Shown here: piece after piece, positions 44,727 to 52,661 of the stretch
How the letters are laid out: every line of letters starts with the position of its first letter
How positions within the stretch are numbered: position 1 is the first letter of the stretch
NCBI RefSeq assembly: GCF_012034935.1
Contig: NZ_JAATEN010000028.1
Span: forward strand, 1 to 64,000
DNA: 64,000 nt
Reading direction: 5' to 3'
Origin: Streptomyces zingiberis
Lineage (GTDB): Bacteria > Actinomycetota > Actinomycetes > Streptomycetales > Streptomycetaceae
Position numbers and translations under genes: made by a program
The notes under the pieces: model-generated
Database searches by the model: none
Seen by the model: the letters and a program-made list of their open reading frames with translations, nothing else
Told to the model about the DNA's origin: nothing

Positions 44727-45824
44727 TCACGCCTCCGGGCCGTCGGCGCCGCCCGGGGCACCGGCGGGCGTGTCCGCGCCGGTCCACGGCTCGTCCCGCA
44801 GGTCGAGGCCGATGTCGAGGATCGGGGCGGAATGGGTGAGCGCGCCGACGGCGAGATGGTCGACACCGGTCTCCGCGTAGGCGCGGGCGTTCTCCAGGGA
44901 GAGGGCGCCGGAGGACTCCAGCCGGGCCCGGCCGGCGACCAGGGCGACGGCCTCGCGGGTCTCCTCCACGGTGAAGTTGTCGAGCAGGATCAGGTCGGCC
45001 CCCTCGGCGAGCACCGGCTCGATCTGGTCCAGGCGGTCCACCTCGACCTCGATGGGCACGTCGGGGAACTCGCTCCGCACGGCCTTGAACGCGGCCGCCA
45101 CCCCGCCGGCCGCCACCACGTGGTTGTCCTTGACCAGGGCGGCGTCGGAGAGCGACATGCGGTGGTTGCGCCCGCCGCCGCAGCGCACCGCGTACTTCTC
45201 CAGGAAGCGCAGGCCCGGGGTGGTCTTGCGGGTGTCGCGGACGGAGGCTCCGGTGCCCTCCAGCGCGTCGGCCCAGGCGCGGGTGGCGGTGGCGATGCCG
45301 GAGAGGCGGCAGAGCAGGTTGAGGGCGCTGCGCTCCCCGGTGAGGAGGTCGCGGGTGCGGGTGCGGACGGTGAGCAGCTTCTGGCCGGCCTCGACGCGGT
45401 CCCCGTCGGTCACATGCCGCTCGACCTCGAACTCGTCGGTGCAGACCACCGAGAGGACCGCCTCGGCGACCCGGAGCCCGGCGACGGTGCCGGCCTGACG
45501 GGCCGTGAAGTCGCCGGTGGCGACGGCGTCCTCGGGGATCGTGGCGACGGTGGTGACGTCCACCCCGTGGTCGAGGTCCTCCTCGATGGCGAGGTGCGCG
45601 AGGTCCTCCACCTGGACGGGGTCGAGCCCGGCGAGCGCCAGCAACTCGGCCAGATCGGGGTCGAGGCCGCACTCCAGGGGGCCCAGCTCGTGATCGGCGA
45701 ACTCGTCGGCGCCGGCGCCGCAGCCGCAGGAGTCGCCGCACCCGCCGACGTCCGCCCCGGCGGAGGGGCCGCCGATCTGGAGCAGCGGAAGGTCCACGGG
45801 CTGTGGACGGTCAGGGGTGTTCAC
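44727..45824 (-). CDS. nadC: Nicotinate-nucleotide pyrophosphorylase (quinolinate PRTase)
   Basis: The 365-residue enzyme converts quinolinate and PRPP to nicotinate mononucleotide. Visible are the substrate-binding RDTRKTTPGLR, KYAVRCGGGRNHRMSL and KDNHV motifs and the barrel strands (IEVEVDRLDQ, LDNFTVEE, ESSGALS). The N-terminus carries an unusual 40-residue extension with GGCGDSCGCG. GTG 45824 lies 14 bp inside the 3' end of nadB. nadA is not present in this operon or window. Confidence 0.95.
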   Translation of the reverse strand: MNTPDRPQPVDLPLLQIGGPSAGADVGGCGDSCGCGAGADEFADHELGPLECGLDPDLAELLALAGLDPVQVEDLAHLAIEEDLDHGVDVTTVATIPEDAVATGDFTARQAGTVAGLRVAEAVLSVVCTDEFEVERHVTDGDRVEAGQKLLTVRTRTRDLLTGERSALNLLCRLSGIATATRAWADALEGTGASVRDTRKTTPGLRFLEKYAVRCGGGRNHRMSLSDAALVKDNHVVAAGGVAAAFKAVRSEFPDVPIEVEVDRLDQIEPVLAEGADLILLDNFTVEETREAVALVAGRARLESSGALSLENARAYAETGVDHLAVGALTHSAPILDIGLDLRDEPWTGADTPAGAPGGADGPEA

Positions 45825-47823
45825 CAGATGTCCCTTCGGGGTGGTTCGTGCCGGACGGCCGCGCGGGCCTCCGGCGGGCGGTGGCCACGGAAGCCGCCGG
45901 GGAGGCGGCACCGGGGTCGTCCGGGGCGCCCGCGCCGGGGCGTACGGGCGGGAAGTCTGCCGTGTCCGTGGAGGTGATCGCCAGTCGCGCGGCGGGACCC
46001 AGCCGGGCGACGAGGTGGCGGCGCCAGCGGGTGTCGTCCCGGTCCGGCCGGTCCTCGCGCCAGTGGCAGCCGCGGGTCTCCTCACGGGCGCGGGCGACGG
46101 CCACCAGGACGCGGGAGACCAGCAGCAGATTGGTCGCCTCCCAGCTCTCCACACAGGGCTCGGCCGTCTTGCCGTCCTCGCGCAGCGCCGCGGCGGCCGC
46201 GGTGTGCAGCCGGTCCAGGGCCGCCGCGGCCTCGGCCAGGCCCTCCTCGCTGCGGAGGACACCGGCGCCCGCGGTCATGACGCGCTGGACGGCGTAGCGC
46301 TCCCCGGGGGCGAGCAGCGGGCCGCCGGGGGGCGCGCCGGGTTCCGGCCGCCCCGGGGTGGCCTCGGTGGCGGCGGCCTCGGGGGGGCCCGCGTCTTCCC
46401 CGGCGGAGCCCGCGGCGATGTGCCCGGCGATGCGTTCGGCGAAGACCAGCCCCTCCAGCAGGGAGTTGGAGGCCAGCCGGTTGGCGCCGTGCACGCCGGT
46501 GCACGCCACCTCACCGCAGGCGTAGAGGCCGGGCACGGTGGTCCGCCCGCGCAGATCGGTGCGGACGCCGCCGCTGGCGTAGTGCGCGGCCGGGGAGACG
46601 GGGATCGGCTCCGTCACCGGGTCGATGCCGTGCGCCCGGCAGGCGGCCAGGATCGTCGGGAAGCGGTGGGCCCACATCCGGGCGCCGAAGTGGCGGGCGT
46701 CGAGGTACATGTGGTCCGCGCCGGTCTCCCGCATCCGGCGCATGATGCCCTTGGCGACGATGTCCCGGGGCGCCAGCTCGGCGAGTTCGTGGCGGCCGAG
46801 CATGAAGCGGACGCCGTCCGCGTCGACCAGGTGGGCCCCCTCGCCGCGCACCGCCTCCGACACCAGCGGCTGCTGCCCCTCGGCGCCCTGGCCGAGGAAG
46901 AGCACGGTGGGGTGGAACTGGACGAACTCCAGGTCCGACACCTCGGCCCCGGCGCGCAGCGCCAGCGCCACCCCGTCGCCGGTGGAGACCGCCGGGTTGG
47001 TGGTGGCGGCGAAGATCTGGCCCATGCCGCCGGTGGCGAGCACCACCGCGGGGGCGCGCACGGCGCCCACGCCGTCCCGCCGCCCCTCCCCCATGACGTG
47101 CAGGGTGACGCCCGCGGCGCGTCCGCCCCCGTCCTTCATGAGGTCCAGGACGAGGGCGTTCTCGACGGTCTCCACCCCGGCCTCGCGGACCGCCTCGACC
47201 AGCGCGCGGGAGATCTCCGCGCCCGTCGCGTCCCCGCCCGCGTGGGCGATGCGGCGGCGGTGGTGGCCGCCCTCCCGGGTCAGCAGGATCTCGCCGGTCA
47301 CCGCGTCGGTGTCGAAGCGGGCGCCGCTGCCGATCAGCCGGCGCACGGCGGCGGGGCCCTCGGTGACCAGGGCGCGGACGGCCGTCGCGTCACAGAGCCC
47401 GGCCCCGGCGACGAGGGTGTCGTCGAGGTGCTGCTCCGGGGTGTCGCCCTCGCCGAGGGCGGCCGCTATGCCGCCCTGCGCCCAGCGGGTGGAGCCGGCG
47501 TCCAGCCGCGCCTTGGTGACGACGACGGTCCGCAGACCGGCGGCCGCGCAGCGGAGGGCGGCGGTCAGCCCGGCCACACCGGAGCCGACCACCACGACAT
47601 CCGCGGTGACGGCCCAGCCGGGCGGCGGCGCGGCCAGCGCGAGCCCCTCCGGGACGGGGGTTCCGTCCAGCGGCACGGGGGCGCCGCCCGGCGGGGGCGC
47701 CGGCGTGCTCCGGGGACCGTGCGCCCCGCCGGTACCGGCCCCGGCGCGGGGGGTGCCCGGGCTGTTCGGGCCGTGGGGGCTGGTCGGGCTGGTCGGGCTG
47801 TTCGGGCTGTTCGGGCTGCTCAT
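45811..47823 (-). CDS. nadB: L-aspartate oxidase
   Basis: The 670-residue flavoprotein oxidises aspartate to iminoaspartate for NAD synthesis. It has the FAD motif VVVGSGVAGLTAAL, the succinate dehydrogenase-like motif HRRRIAHAGGDATG, the active-site stretch SPAAHYASGGV and the GEVACTGVHGANRLASNSLL signature. The first 70 residues are low-complexity, with Ser-Pro-Asn/Thr repeats encoded by a 9-bp tandem unit. ATG 47823 overlaps the panC stop codon by ATGA. Confidence 0.95.
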   Translation of the reverse strand: MSSPNSPNSPTSPTSPHGPNSPGTPRAGAGTGGAHGPRSTPAPPPGGAPVPLDGTPVPEGLALAAPPPGWAVTADVVVVGSGVAGLTAALRCAAAGLRTVVVTKARLDAGSTRWAQGGIAAALGEGDTPEQHLDDTLVAGAGLCDATAVRALVTEGPAAVRRLIGSGARFDTDAVTGEILLTREGGHHRRRIAHAGGDATGAEISRALVEAVREAGVETVENALVLDLMKDGGGRAAGVTLHVMGEGRRDGVGAVRAPAVVLATGGMGQIFAATTNPAVSTGDGVALALRAGAEVSDLEFVQFHPTVLFLGQGAEGQQPLVSEAVRGEGAHLVDADGVRFMLGRHELAELAPRDIVAKGIMRRMRETGADHMYLDARHFGARMWAHRFPTILAACRAHGIDPVTEPIPVSPAAHYASGGVRTDLRGRTTVPGLYACGEVACTGVHGANRLASNSLLEGLVFAERIAGHIAAGSAGEDAGPPEAAATEATPGRPEPGAPPGGPLLAPGERYAVQRVMTAGAGVLRSEEGLAEAAAALDRLHTAAAAALREDGKTAEPCVESWEATNLLLVSRVLVAVARAREETRGCHWREDRPDRDDTRWRRHLVARLGPAARLAITSTDTADFPPVRPGAGAPDDPGAASPAASVATARRRPARPSGTNHPEGTSGEHP
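47775..47820. repeat. 9-bp tandem repeats at nadB 5' end
   Basis: Units of GGGCTGTTC/GGGCTGGTC (plus strand) encode the repeating Ser-Pro-Asn/Thr N-terminus of NadB. They are in frame, so copy-number change would only alter length. Confidence 0.75.
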
Positions 47824-48842
47824 CGGGCGGCTCCGAAGGACAGGCGTATGTTGTCGATCAGCCGGGTGGTGCCCACCCGGGCCGCCACCGCGAGGACGGC
47901 CGCGCCGCGGTGGTCCGCTGCCGCCTCGGTGAAGTCCGCCGGGTCGACCAGCGCCACGTAGTCCGTCTCCAGCGGCGGTTCGGCGCGTTCCGCCGCCTCG
48001 AACACGGAGCGCGCCGCGGCGCGTACGGCCCCCGGCCCGGCGGGGGCGGCGTCCCGGCCCGCCGTCAGCGCGCGGGAGAGGGCCAGCGCGGTCCGCCGCT
48101 CCGGCCCGGAGAGATAGCGGTTACGGCTGGACAGGGCGAGCCCGTCGGGCTCCCGCACGGTCGGGACGCCCTCGATCCGGACGGGGAAGTTCAGATCGCG
48201 TGCCATGCGCCGGATCAGCGCCAGTTGCTGGGCGTCCTTCTCGCCGTAGAGGGCGAGGTCCGGGGCGGTGAGATGGAGCAGCTTGGCCACGACGGTGAGC
48301 ACCCCGTCGAAGTGGCCGGGGCGGCTGGCGCCTTCCAGCCGCTCGCCCATGGGGCCCGCGGCGACCCGGACCTGTGGCTCACCACCGGGATAGACCTCCT
48401 CCACCGGGGGCGCGAAGACGATGTCCGCGCCCTCCCGGGCGGCGAGCGCCAGGTCGGCGTCGAGGGTGCGCGGATAGCGGTCCAGGTCCTCGCCGGCACC
48501 GAACTGCAACGGGTTGACGAAGACGGTGACGACGACCTGCCCGCCGGGGCCGACCCGCTCGCGGGCGGCGCGGATGAGGCCGGCGTGCCCCTCGTGGAGG
48601 GCGCCCATCGTCATCACCACGGCCCGCTCCCCCTCGCGTCCGAGCGCGCGGAGGCCGGCGGCGGCGCGGACCAGCGCGGGAGCGGAAGGGGTGGCCGCTC
48701 CCGTGACGGGGGTGTGAAGGGCGGCGGGGGCGGCGGGGCTTGAAGCGGCGGAGCTGGGAGCGGTGGGGGCGGCGTCCGGCGCGTGGGCGGCCGTCCCGGT
48801 GTGCGCGGGGCGCCCGGGCGCCCCGTCCCCTGCGGCGGTCAT
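47820..48842 (-). CDS. panC: Pantothenate synthetase
   Basis: The 340-residue enzyme joins pantoate and beta-alanine using ATP. It has MTMGALHEGHAGLI (HxGH nucleotide-binding motif), FVNPLQFG, YGEKDAQQL and the KMSKS-like SSRNRYLS. The first 50 residues are an Ala/Pro/Thr-rich extension. ATG 48842 overlaps the stop of the DUF2520 gene, and its own stop overlaps the nadB start, both by ATGA. Confidence 0.95.
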   Translation of the reverse strand: MTAAGDGAPGRPAHTGTAAHAPDAAPTAPSSAASSPAAPAALHTPVTGAATPSAPALVRAAAGLRALGREGERAVVMTMGALHEGHAGLIRAARERVGPGGQVVVTVFVNPLQFGAGEDLDRYPRTLDADLALAAREGADIVFAPPVEEVYPGGEPQVRVAAGPMGERLEGASRPGHFDGVLTVVAKLLHLTAPDLALYGEKDAQQLALIRRMARDLNFPVRIEGVPTVREPDGLALSSRNRYLSGPERRTALALSRALTAGRDAAPAGPGAVRAAARSVFEAAERAEPPLETDYVALVDPADFTEAAADHRGAAVLAVAARVGTTRLIDNIRLSFGAAR

Positions 48843-49750
48843 CGGCTGCCTCCTTCGGCGAGCACGCCCAGCAGATCCTCGGCCAGCTCGGGCTTGAGCA
48901 GACCGGAGGCCATGGCCCGGTCGGCGGTGGCGCGGGCCATGGCCAGATAACCGGCGACGGCCTGCGGCGCGTGTTCGCGCAACTCGGCGACATGGGCCGC
49001 GACCGTCCCGGCGTCACCCCGGGCGACCGGCCCCGTGAGCGCGGCGTCCCCGGAGCGCAGGGCGTTGTCCAGGGCGGCGCCGAGCAGCGGGCCGAGCATC
49101 CGGTCCGGGGCGCCCACGCCGGCGGCGCGCAGCAGGTCGAGGGACTGGGCGACCAGCGTCACCAGGTGGTTCGCCCCCAGCGCGAGCGCCGCGTGGTACA
49201 GCGGGCGGGCCTCCTCCGCGATCCACTCCGGTTCCCCGCCCATCTCGATGACCAGCGCCTCGGCGGCGAGCCGCAGCTCCTCCGGCGCCGTCACGCCGAA
49301 CGAGCAGCCCGCCAGGCGCTGGACGTCCACGGGGGTACCGGTGAACGTCATCACCGGGTGCAGGGCGAGCGGCAGCGCCCCGGCCCGGGTGGCGGGCGCC
49401 AGCACCTCCGTGCCGTAGCGGCCGGAGGTGTGCACCAGGAGCCGGCCGGGGCGGACGGCGCCCGTCTCCGCGAGCCCCTTCACCAGCCGGGGCAGGGCGT
49501 CGTCCGGGACGGTCAGCAGGACGAGTTCGGAGCGGGCGAGGACCTCCGCCGGGGTCACCACGGGCACCCCGGGGAGAAACTCCGCGGCCCGCCGCAACGA
49601 GGCGTCGGAGACGCCCGAGACGGCCACGGGGCGGTGCCCGGCGAGCCGCAGCGCGGCGGCGAGCGCGGGCCCGACACGGCCGGCGCCGACGACCCCGACG
49701 GGGAGCCTGGCGGGGCGGTCCTTGGCCTCGGGGGGAGGGGAAGTGTTCAC
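48839..49750 (-). CDS. Rossmann-like DUF2520 protein
   Basis: The 303-residue protein has an N-terminal Rossmann domain (VGVVGAGRVGPALAAALRLAG, residues about 17-37) and the DUF2520 helical domain with LPLALHPVMTFTGTP and ALALGANHLVTLV. The layout is like 6-phosphogluconate dehydrogenase and ketopantoate reductase families. Being the first gene of a panC-nadB-nadC-coaX operon, it is a candidate ketopantoate-type reductase, but no family member is known to me with proven activity. GTG 49750 has GGAAGG 11 nt upstream; a candidate -10 TAAGCT lies about 75 nt before it. Confidence 0.88.
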   Translation of the reverse strand: MNTSPPPEAKDRPARLPVGVVGAGRVGPALAAALRLAGHRPVAVSGVSDASLRRAAEFLPGVPVVTPAEVLARSELVLLTVPDDALPRLVKGLAETGAVRPGRLLVHTSGRYGTEVLAPATRAGALPLALHPVMTFTGTPVDVQRLAGCSFGVTAPEELRLAAEALVIEMGGEPEWIAEEARPLYHAALALGANHLVTLVAQSLDLLRAAGVGAPDRMLGPLLGAALDNALRSGDAALTGPVARGDAGTVAAHVAELREHAPQAVAGYLAMARATADRAMASGLLKPELAEDLLGVLAEGGSR

Positions 49751-50115
49751 GAAAGTACGGCCTTCCGTTCCAGTCCGCGGGCCCCGGTTCGGGGCGGGCC
49801 GGGGGCGGTACCGGACGTGTCCCGCCCAGCTTACGCGAGTGTCGTATGCGGAGATTCTCCACGCCTGCGGGCGTTGCCCGGGACGGCGGCGCCCGGCGGC
49901 GGGCCCCGCGGGGCGGCGCCGGGGGCGGCTGCCGGGGACCGCGGAGCAGGCACCTGCCCGCGCCCGCCGGCCGCGCTGCTTCCGTGGCCACGCCGGCGGC
50001 GAACCCACGGGAGGCCCGGGCCACCCGCGCGGACCGGGCCACCCGCGCGGAGAAGCGGGAGAAGGGGCCGAGGACCCGGGTGGGCGCCTCGCTCCGGAAA
50101 GGCCGGACGGCGGCC

Positions 50116-50172
50116 CGGAGCCGGGGCGACGGCGCGGAGCCGGGGCGACGGCCCGGAGCCGGGGCGACGGCG
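50116..50172. repeat. 19-bp tandem repeat, three copies
   Basis: CGGAGCCGGGGCGACGGCG occurs at 50116, 50135 and 50154 with a single substitution. It lies in the 560-bp gene-free gap 49751-50310. Confidence 0.85.
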
Positions 50173-50218
50173 CGCCGGCCCTCCGGCCCCACCGCCCCAC
50201 CGCCCCACCGCCGCACCA

Positions 50219-50290
50219 CCCCGGCACCCCGGCACCCCGGCACCCCGGCACCCCGGCACCCCGGCACCCCGGCACCCCGGCACCCCGGCA
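50219..50290. repeat. 8-bp microsatellite CCCCGGCA, nine perfect copies
   Basis: Nine uninterrupted copies of CCCCGGCA begin 20 bp after the stop codon of the minus-strand LuxR-type regulator gene. A unit length not divisible by three and perfect copies make this a slippage-prone site. The rest of the gap 49751-50310 holds the 19-bp repeats and the operon promoter near 49826, but no gene. Confidence 0.9.
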
Positions 50291-50310
50291 GGAACGAACC
50301 GGCGGGCGCC

Positions 50311-50988
50311 CTACGCCGCCCCGCCGCTCCCGGCCCGGACCAGCCCCGTCTCGTAGGCGAGGACCACGACCTGCACGCGGTCGCGCAGCTCCAGCTTGGT
50401 GAGGATGCGGCCCACATGCGTCTTCACGGTGGCCTCCGAGAGCACCAGGCGGCGCGCGATCTCCCCGTTCGACAGCCCCTGCGCCACCAGCAGCATGACC
50501 TCCCGCTCGCGTTCGGTCAGCCGCCCCAGCCGGCCCTGCCCGGGCAGATCGGCGGGCGCCGGCAGCAGCACCGAGAAGCGGTCGAGGAGGCGGCGGGTGG
50601 TGCTGGGCGCGACCACGGCGTCCCCTGAGTGCACGGCGCGGATCGCGGACAGCAGTTCGGTGGGCGGCACGTCCTTCAGCATGAACCCACTCGCACCGGC
50701 CCGGAGCGCGGAGAAGGCGTACTCGTCCAGGTCGAAGGTGGTGAGGATGAGCACCTTGGGCGCGCCCTCCAGGGCACAGATCCGGCGGGTGGCCTCCACC
50801 CCGTCCAGCCGGGGCATCCGGACGTCCATCAGGACGACGTCGGGGTCGGCGGCGGTGAGCGCCTCCACCGCCTCGGCCCCGTCCCCGGCCTCGGCGACGA
50901 CCTCCATGTCGGGCTGGGCCGCGAGCACCATGCGGAATCCGGTGCGCAGCAACGCCTGGTCGTCGACGAGCATCACGCGGATGGTCAT
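50311..50988 (-). CDS. LuxR/NarL-type response regulator
   Basis: The 225-residue regulator has a receiver domain (LVDDQALLR, phospho-acceptor in VVLMDVRMPR, lysine in FMLKDVPP) and a LuxR helix-turn-helix (NGEIARRLVLSEATVKTHV). ATG 50988 has GAGAGG 5 nt upstream. It lies 254 bp after the kinase gene on the same strand, so the pair probably forms a two-component system despite lacking overlap. Confidence 0.93.
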   Translation of the reverse strand: MTIRVMLVDDQALLRTGFRMVLAAQPDMEVVAEAGDGAEAVEALTAADPDVVLMDVRMPRLDGVEATRRICALEGAPKVLILTTFDLDEYAFSALRAGASGFMLKDVPPTELLSAIRAVHSGDAVVAPSTTRRLLDRFSVLLPAPADLPGQGRLGRLTEREREVMLLVAQGLSNGEIARRLVLSEATVKTHVGRILTKLELRDRVQVVVLAYETGLVRAGSGGAA

Positions 50989-51242
50989 GGGGGCCTCTCT
51001 CGATGGGGTGTGGGGAGCGGGGCCGGCAGGGCGCCGGGGCGGGGCGGACGGTCGGGGGTACGGGTGTTCGACGGTGCCGGAGACGCCCCGCGGGCGGGGG
51101 CGGGTTGCGGGGCGGGCCCGGCGGAGACCTCCGGGCCGGCGAGGGGGCCGGCGAGGAGCCCGCGGAGCGCGGCAGGCCGCGCATTCGGGCACTCGGGCGC
51201 GGGCACTCGGGCGCTCGGAACATGCGGCGGGCGGCCCGGGAT

Positions 51243-52442
51243 TCAGACCGCCGGCTTCAGCGGCAGCACCGCGCTGATGCGGAACCCGCCGCCCGGCCGT
51301 GGCCCGGCGTCCAGGCTGCCGCCGACCACGCCGACCCGCTCCCGCATGCCGATCAGCCCCTGGCCGAGGCCGTCCTCGCCGCCTTCCTCGTAGAGCTGCC
51401 GGCGGGCGCCCCGGCCGTCGTCCTCGACCAGCAGTTCGAGCTCGCCCTCACCGTAGGTCAGCCGGACGAGCGCGCCGGCGTCCGGGCCGCCGTGCTTGCG
51501 GGTGTTGGTGAGCGCCTCCTGCACGATCCGGTACGCGGTCAGCTCGACGCCGCTCGCCAGCGGGCGCGGCGCCCCGCCGACCTCGAAGACCACCGGCAGC
51601 CCGGCTCCGCGCACCTGTTCGATGAGATCCCCGAGCTGCGCGACGTCGGGCTGCGGCAGGTACTCGCCGCTCCGCTCCCCCTCCCCGGTCCGCAGCACAC
51701 CCAGCAGGCGGCGCATCTCGGCGAGCGCCTGCCGGCCGGTGCCGGAGATCGTCTCCAGCGCCTGCCTGGCCTGGTCGGGGCTGGTGTCCAGGACGTAGGC
51801 CGCGCCGTCCGCCTGCACCACCATCACCGACACGTTGTGGGCCACCACGTCGTGCAGCTCCCGGGCGATCCGGGAGCGTTCGGCGGCCACCGCGACCTTG
51901 GAGCGCACCTCCCGCTCGCGTTCCAGCCGGGCGGCGCGCTCCTCCAGCTCGGCGTAGTAGGCGCGGCGGGTGCGCAGTGAGTCGCCGAGCACCCAGGCGA
52001 GCACGAACGGCACGGTCATGAAGGTGGTGAGGACCACGAGCTGGGTCATGCCGGAGACGTCCGGCGGCCAGCGCAGATTGTGCAGGGTGGCCGCGAGGAG
52101 CCCGCTCCCCAGGGCGAACCGGGAGGCCCAGCGGTTCCCCTGGGCGGCCGCCGTGTAGACGGCCACGAGCATGCCGAAGTCGGCCGGGTTCTGCCGGATG
52201 TCGGTGAGCAGTTGCAGCACTCCCGCGAACGTGGCGACCAGCAGCATCTGCTCCGGCGCCCGGCGGCGCAGGGCGACGACCGTGCACAGCGAGGCGATGA
52301 CGACGACACCCGCGAGGCGGCGGCCGGGGCTGCCCGCGGTCTCCTCCGCCACCCACAACCCGCCGAACAGCAGCAGGACGGCAGCCCAGAAGGTGTCGAC
52401 ACCCGTCGGGTGCCTGCGGAGGAAGTCATAGAGGCGCTGCAC
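51243..52442 (-). CDS. HisKA_3-type sensor histidine kinase
   Basis: The 399-residue kinase has about five transmembrane helices in residues 15-145, a coiled-coil linker (YYAELEERAARLEREREV), the phospho-acceptor motif RIARELHDVVAHNVSVMVVQ and an HATPase domain (VQEALTNTRKHGG, GLIGMRERV). GTG 52442 follows TACCCT by 7 nt, a leaderless layout; the frame opens upstream only into low-complexity sequence. Partner: the LuxR-type regulator downstream. Confidence 0.9.
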   Translation of the reverse strand: MQRLYDFLRRHPTGVDTFWAAVLLLFGGLWVAEETAGSPGRRLAGVVVIASLCTVVALRRRAPEQMLLVATFAGVLQLLTDIRQNPADFGMLVAVYTAAAQGNRWASRFALGSGLLAATLHNLRWPPDVSGMTQLVVLTTFMTVPFVLAWVLGDSLRTRRAYYAELEERAARLEREREVRSKVAVAAERSRIARELHDVVAHNVSVMVVQADGAAYVLDTSPDQARQALETISGTGRQALAEMRRLLGVLRTGEGERSGEYLPQPDVAQLGDLIEQVRGAGLPVVFEVGGAPRPLASGVELTAYRIVQEALTNTRKHGGPDAGALVRLTYGEGELELLVEDDGRGARRQLYEEGGEDGLGQGLIGMRERVGVVGGSLDAGPRPGGGFRISAVLPLKPAV

Positions 52443-52449
52443 GTCACCC

Positions 52450-52455
52450 AGGGTA
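52450..52455 (-). promoter_or_regulatory. -10 hexamer TACCCT, leaderless layout
   Basis: TACCCT, 7 nt, then GTG at 52442 on the minus strand. Confidence 0.6.
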
Positions 52456-52649
52456 GGGAGGACGGGACAGCGGTGAGGTCCGCCCGGCGGCCGATCCTGG
52501 GCCGGGGTCCTACTCCCCAAGGTGGACACTTCACCCATCCGATGTGCACTGCCACGCGTGCCGGGGCGCGCCCCGGCCTGACCCTCGCCTGACCCCCGCC
52601 TGGCCCCGGCCTGGCCGTACGGGCGTGCCGACGCGCGCCCCGGCACGCC

Positions 52650-52655
52650 TACCGT
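52650..52655 (+). promoter_or_regulatory. -10 hexamer TACCGT, leaderless layout
   Basis: TACCGT, 6 nt (GGGGAG), then GTG at 52662. Confidence 0.65.
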
Positions 52656-52661
52656 GGGGAG

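Noticed and set aside
50219..50290. CRISPR-like repeat array
   Set aside because: Units are 8 bp and directly adjacent, without spacers; no cas gene is present.
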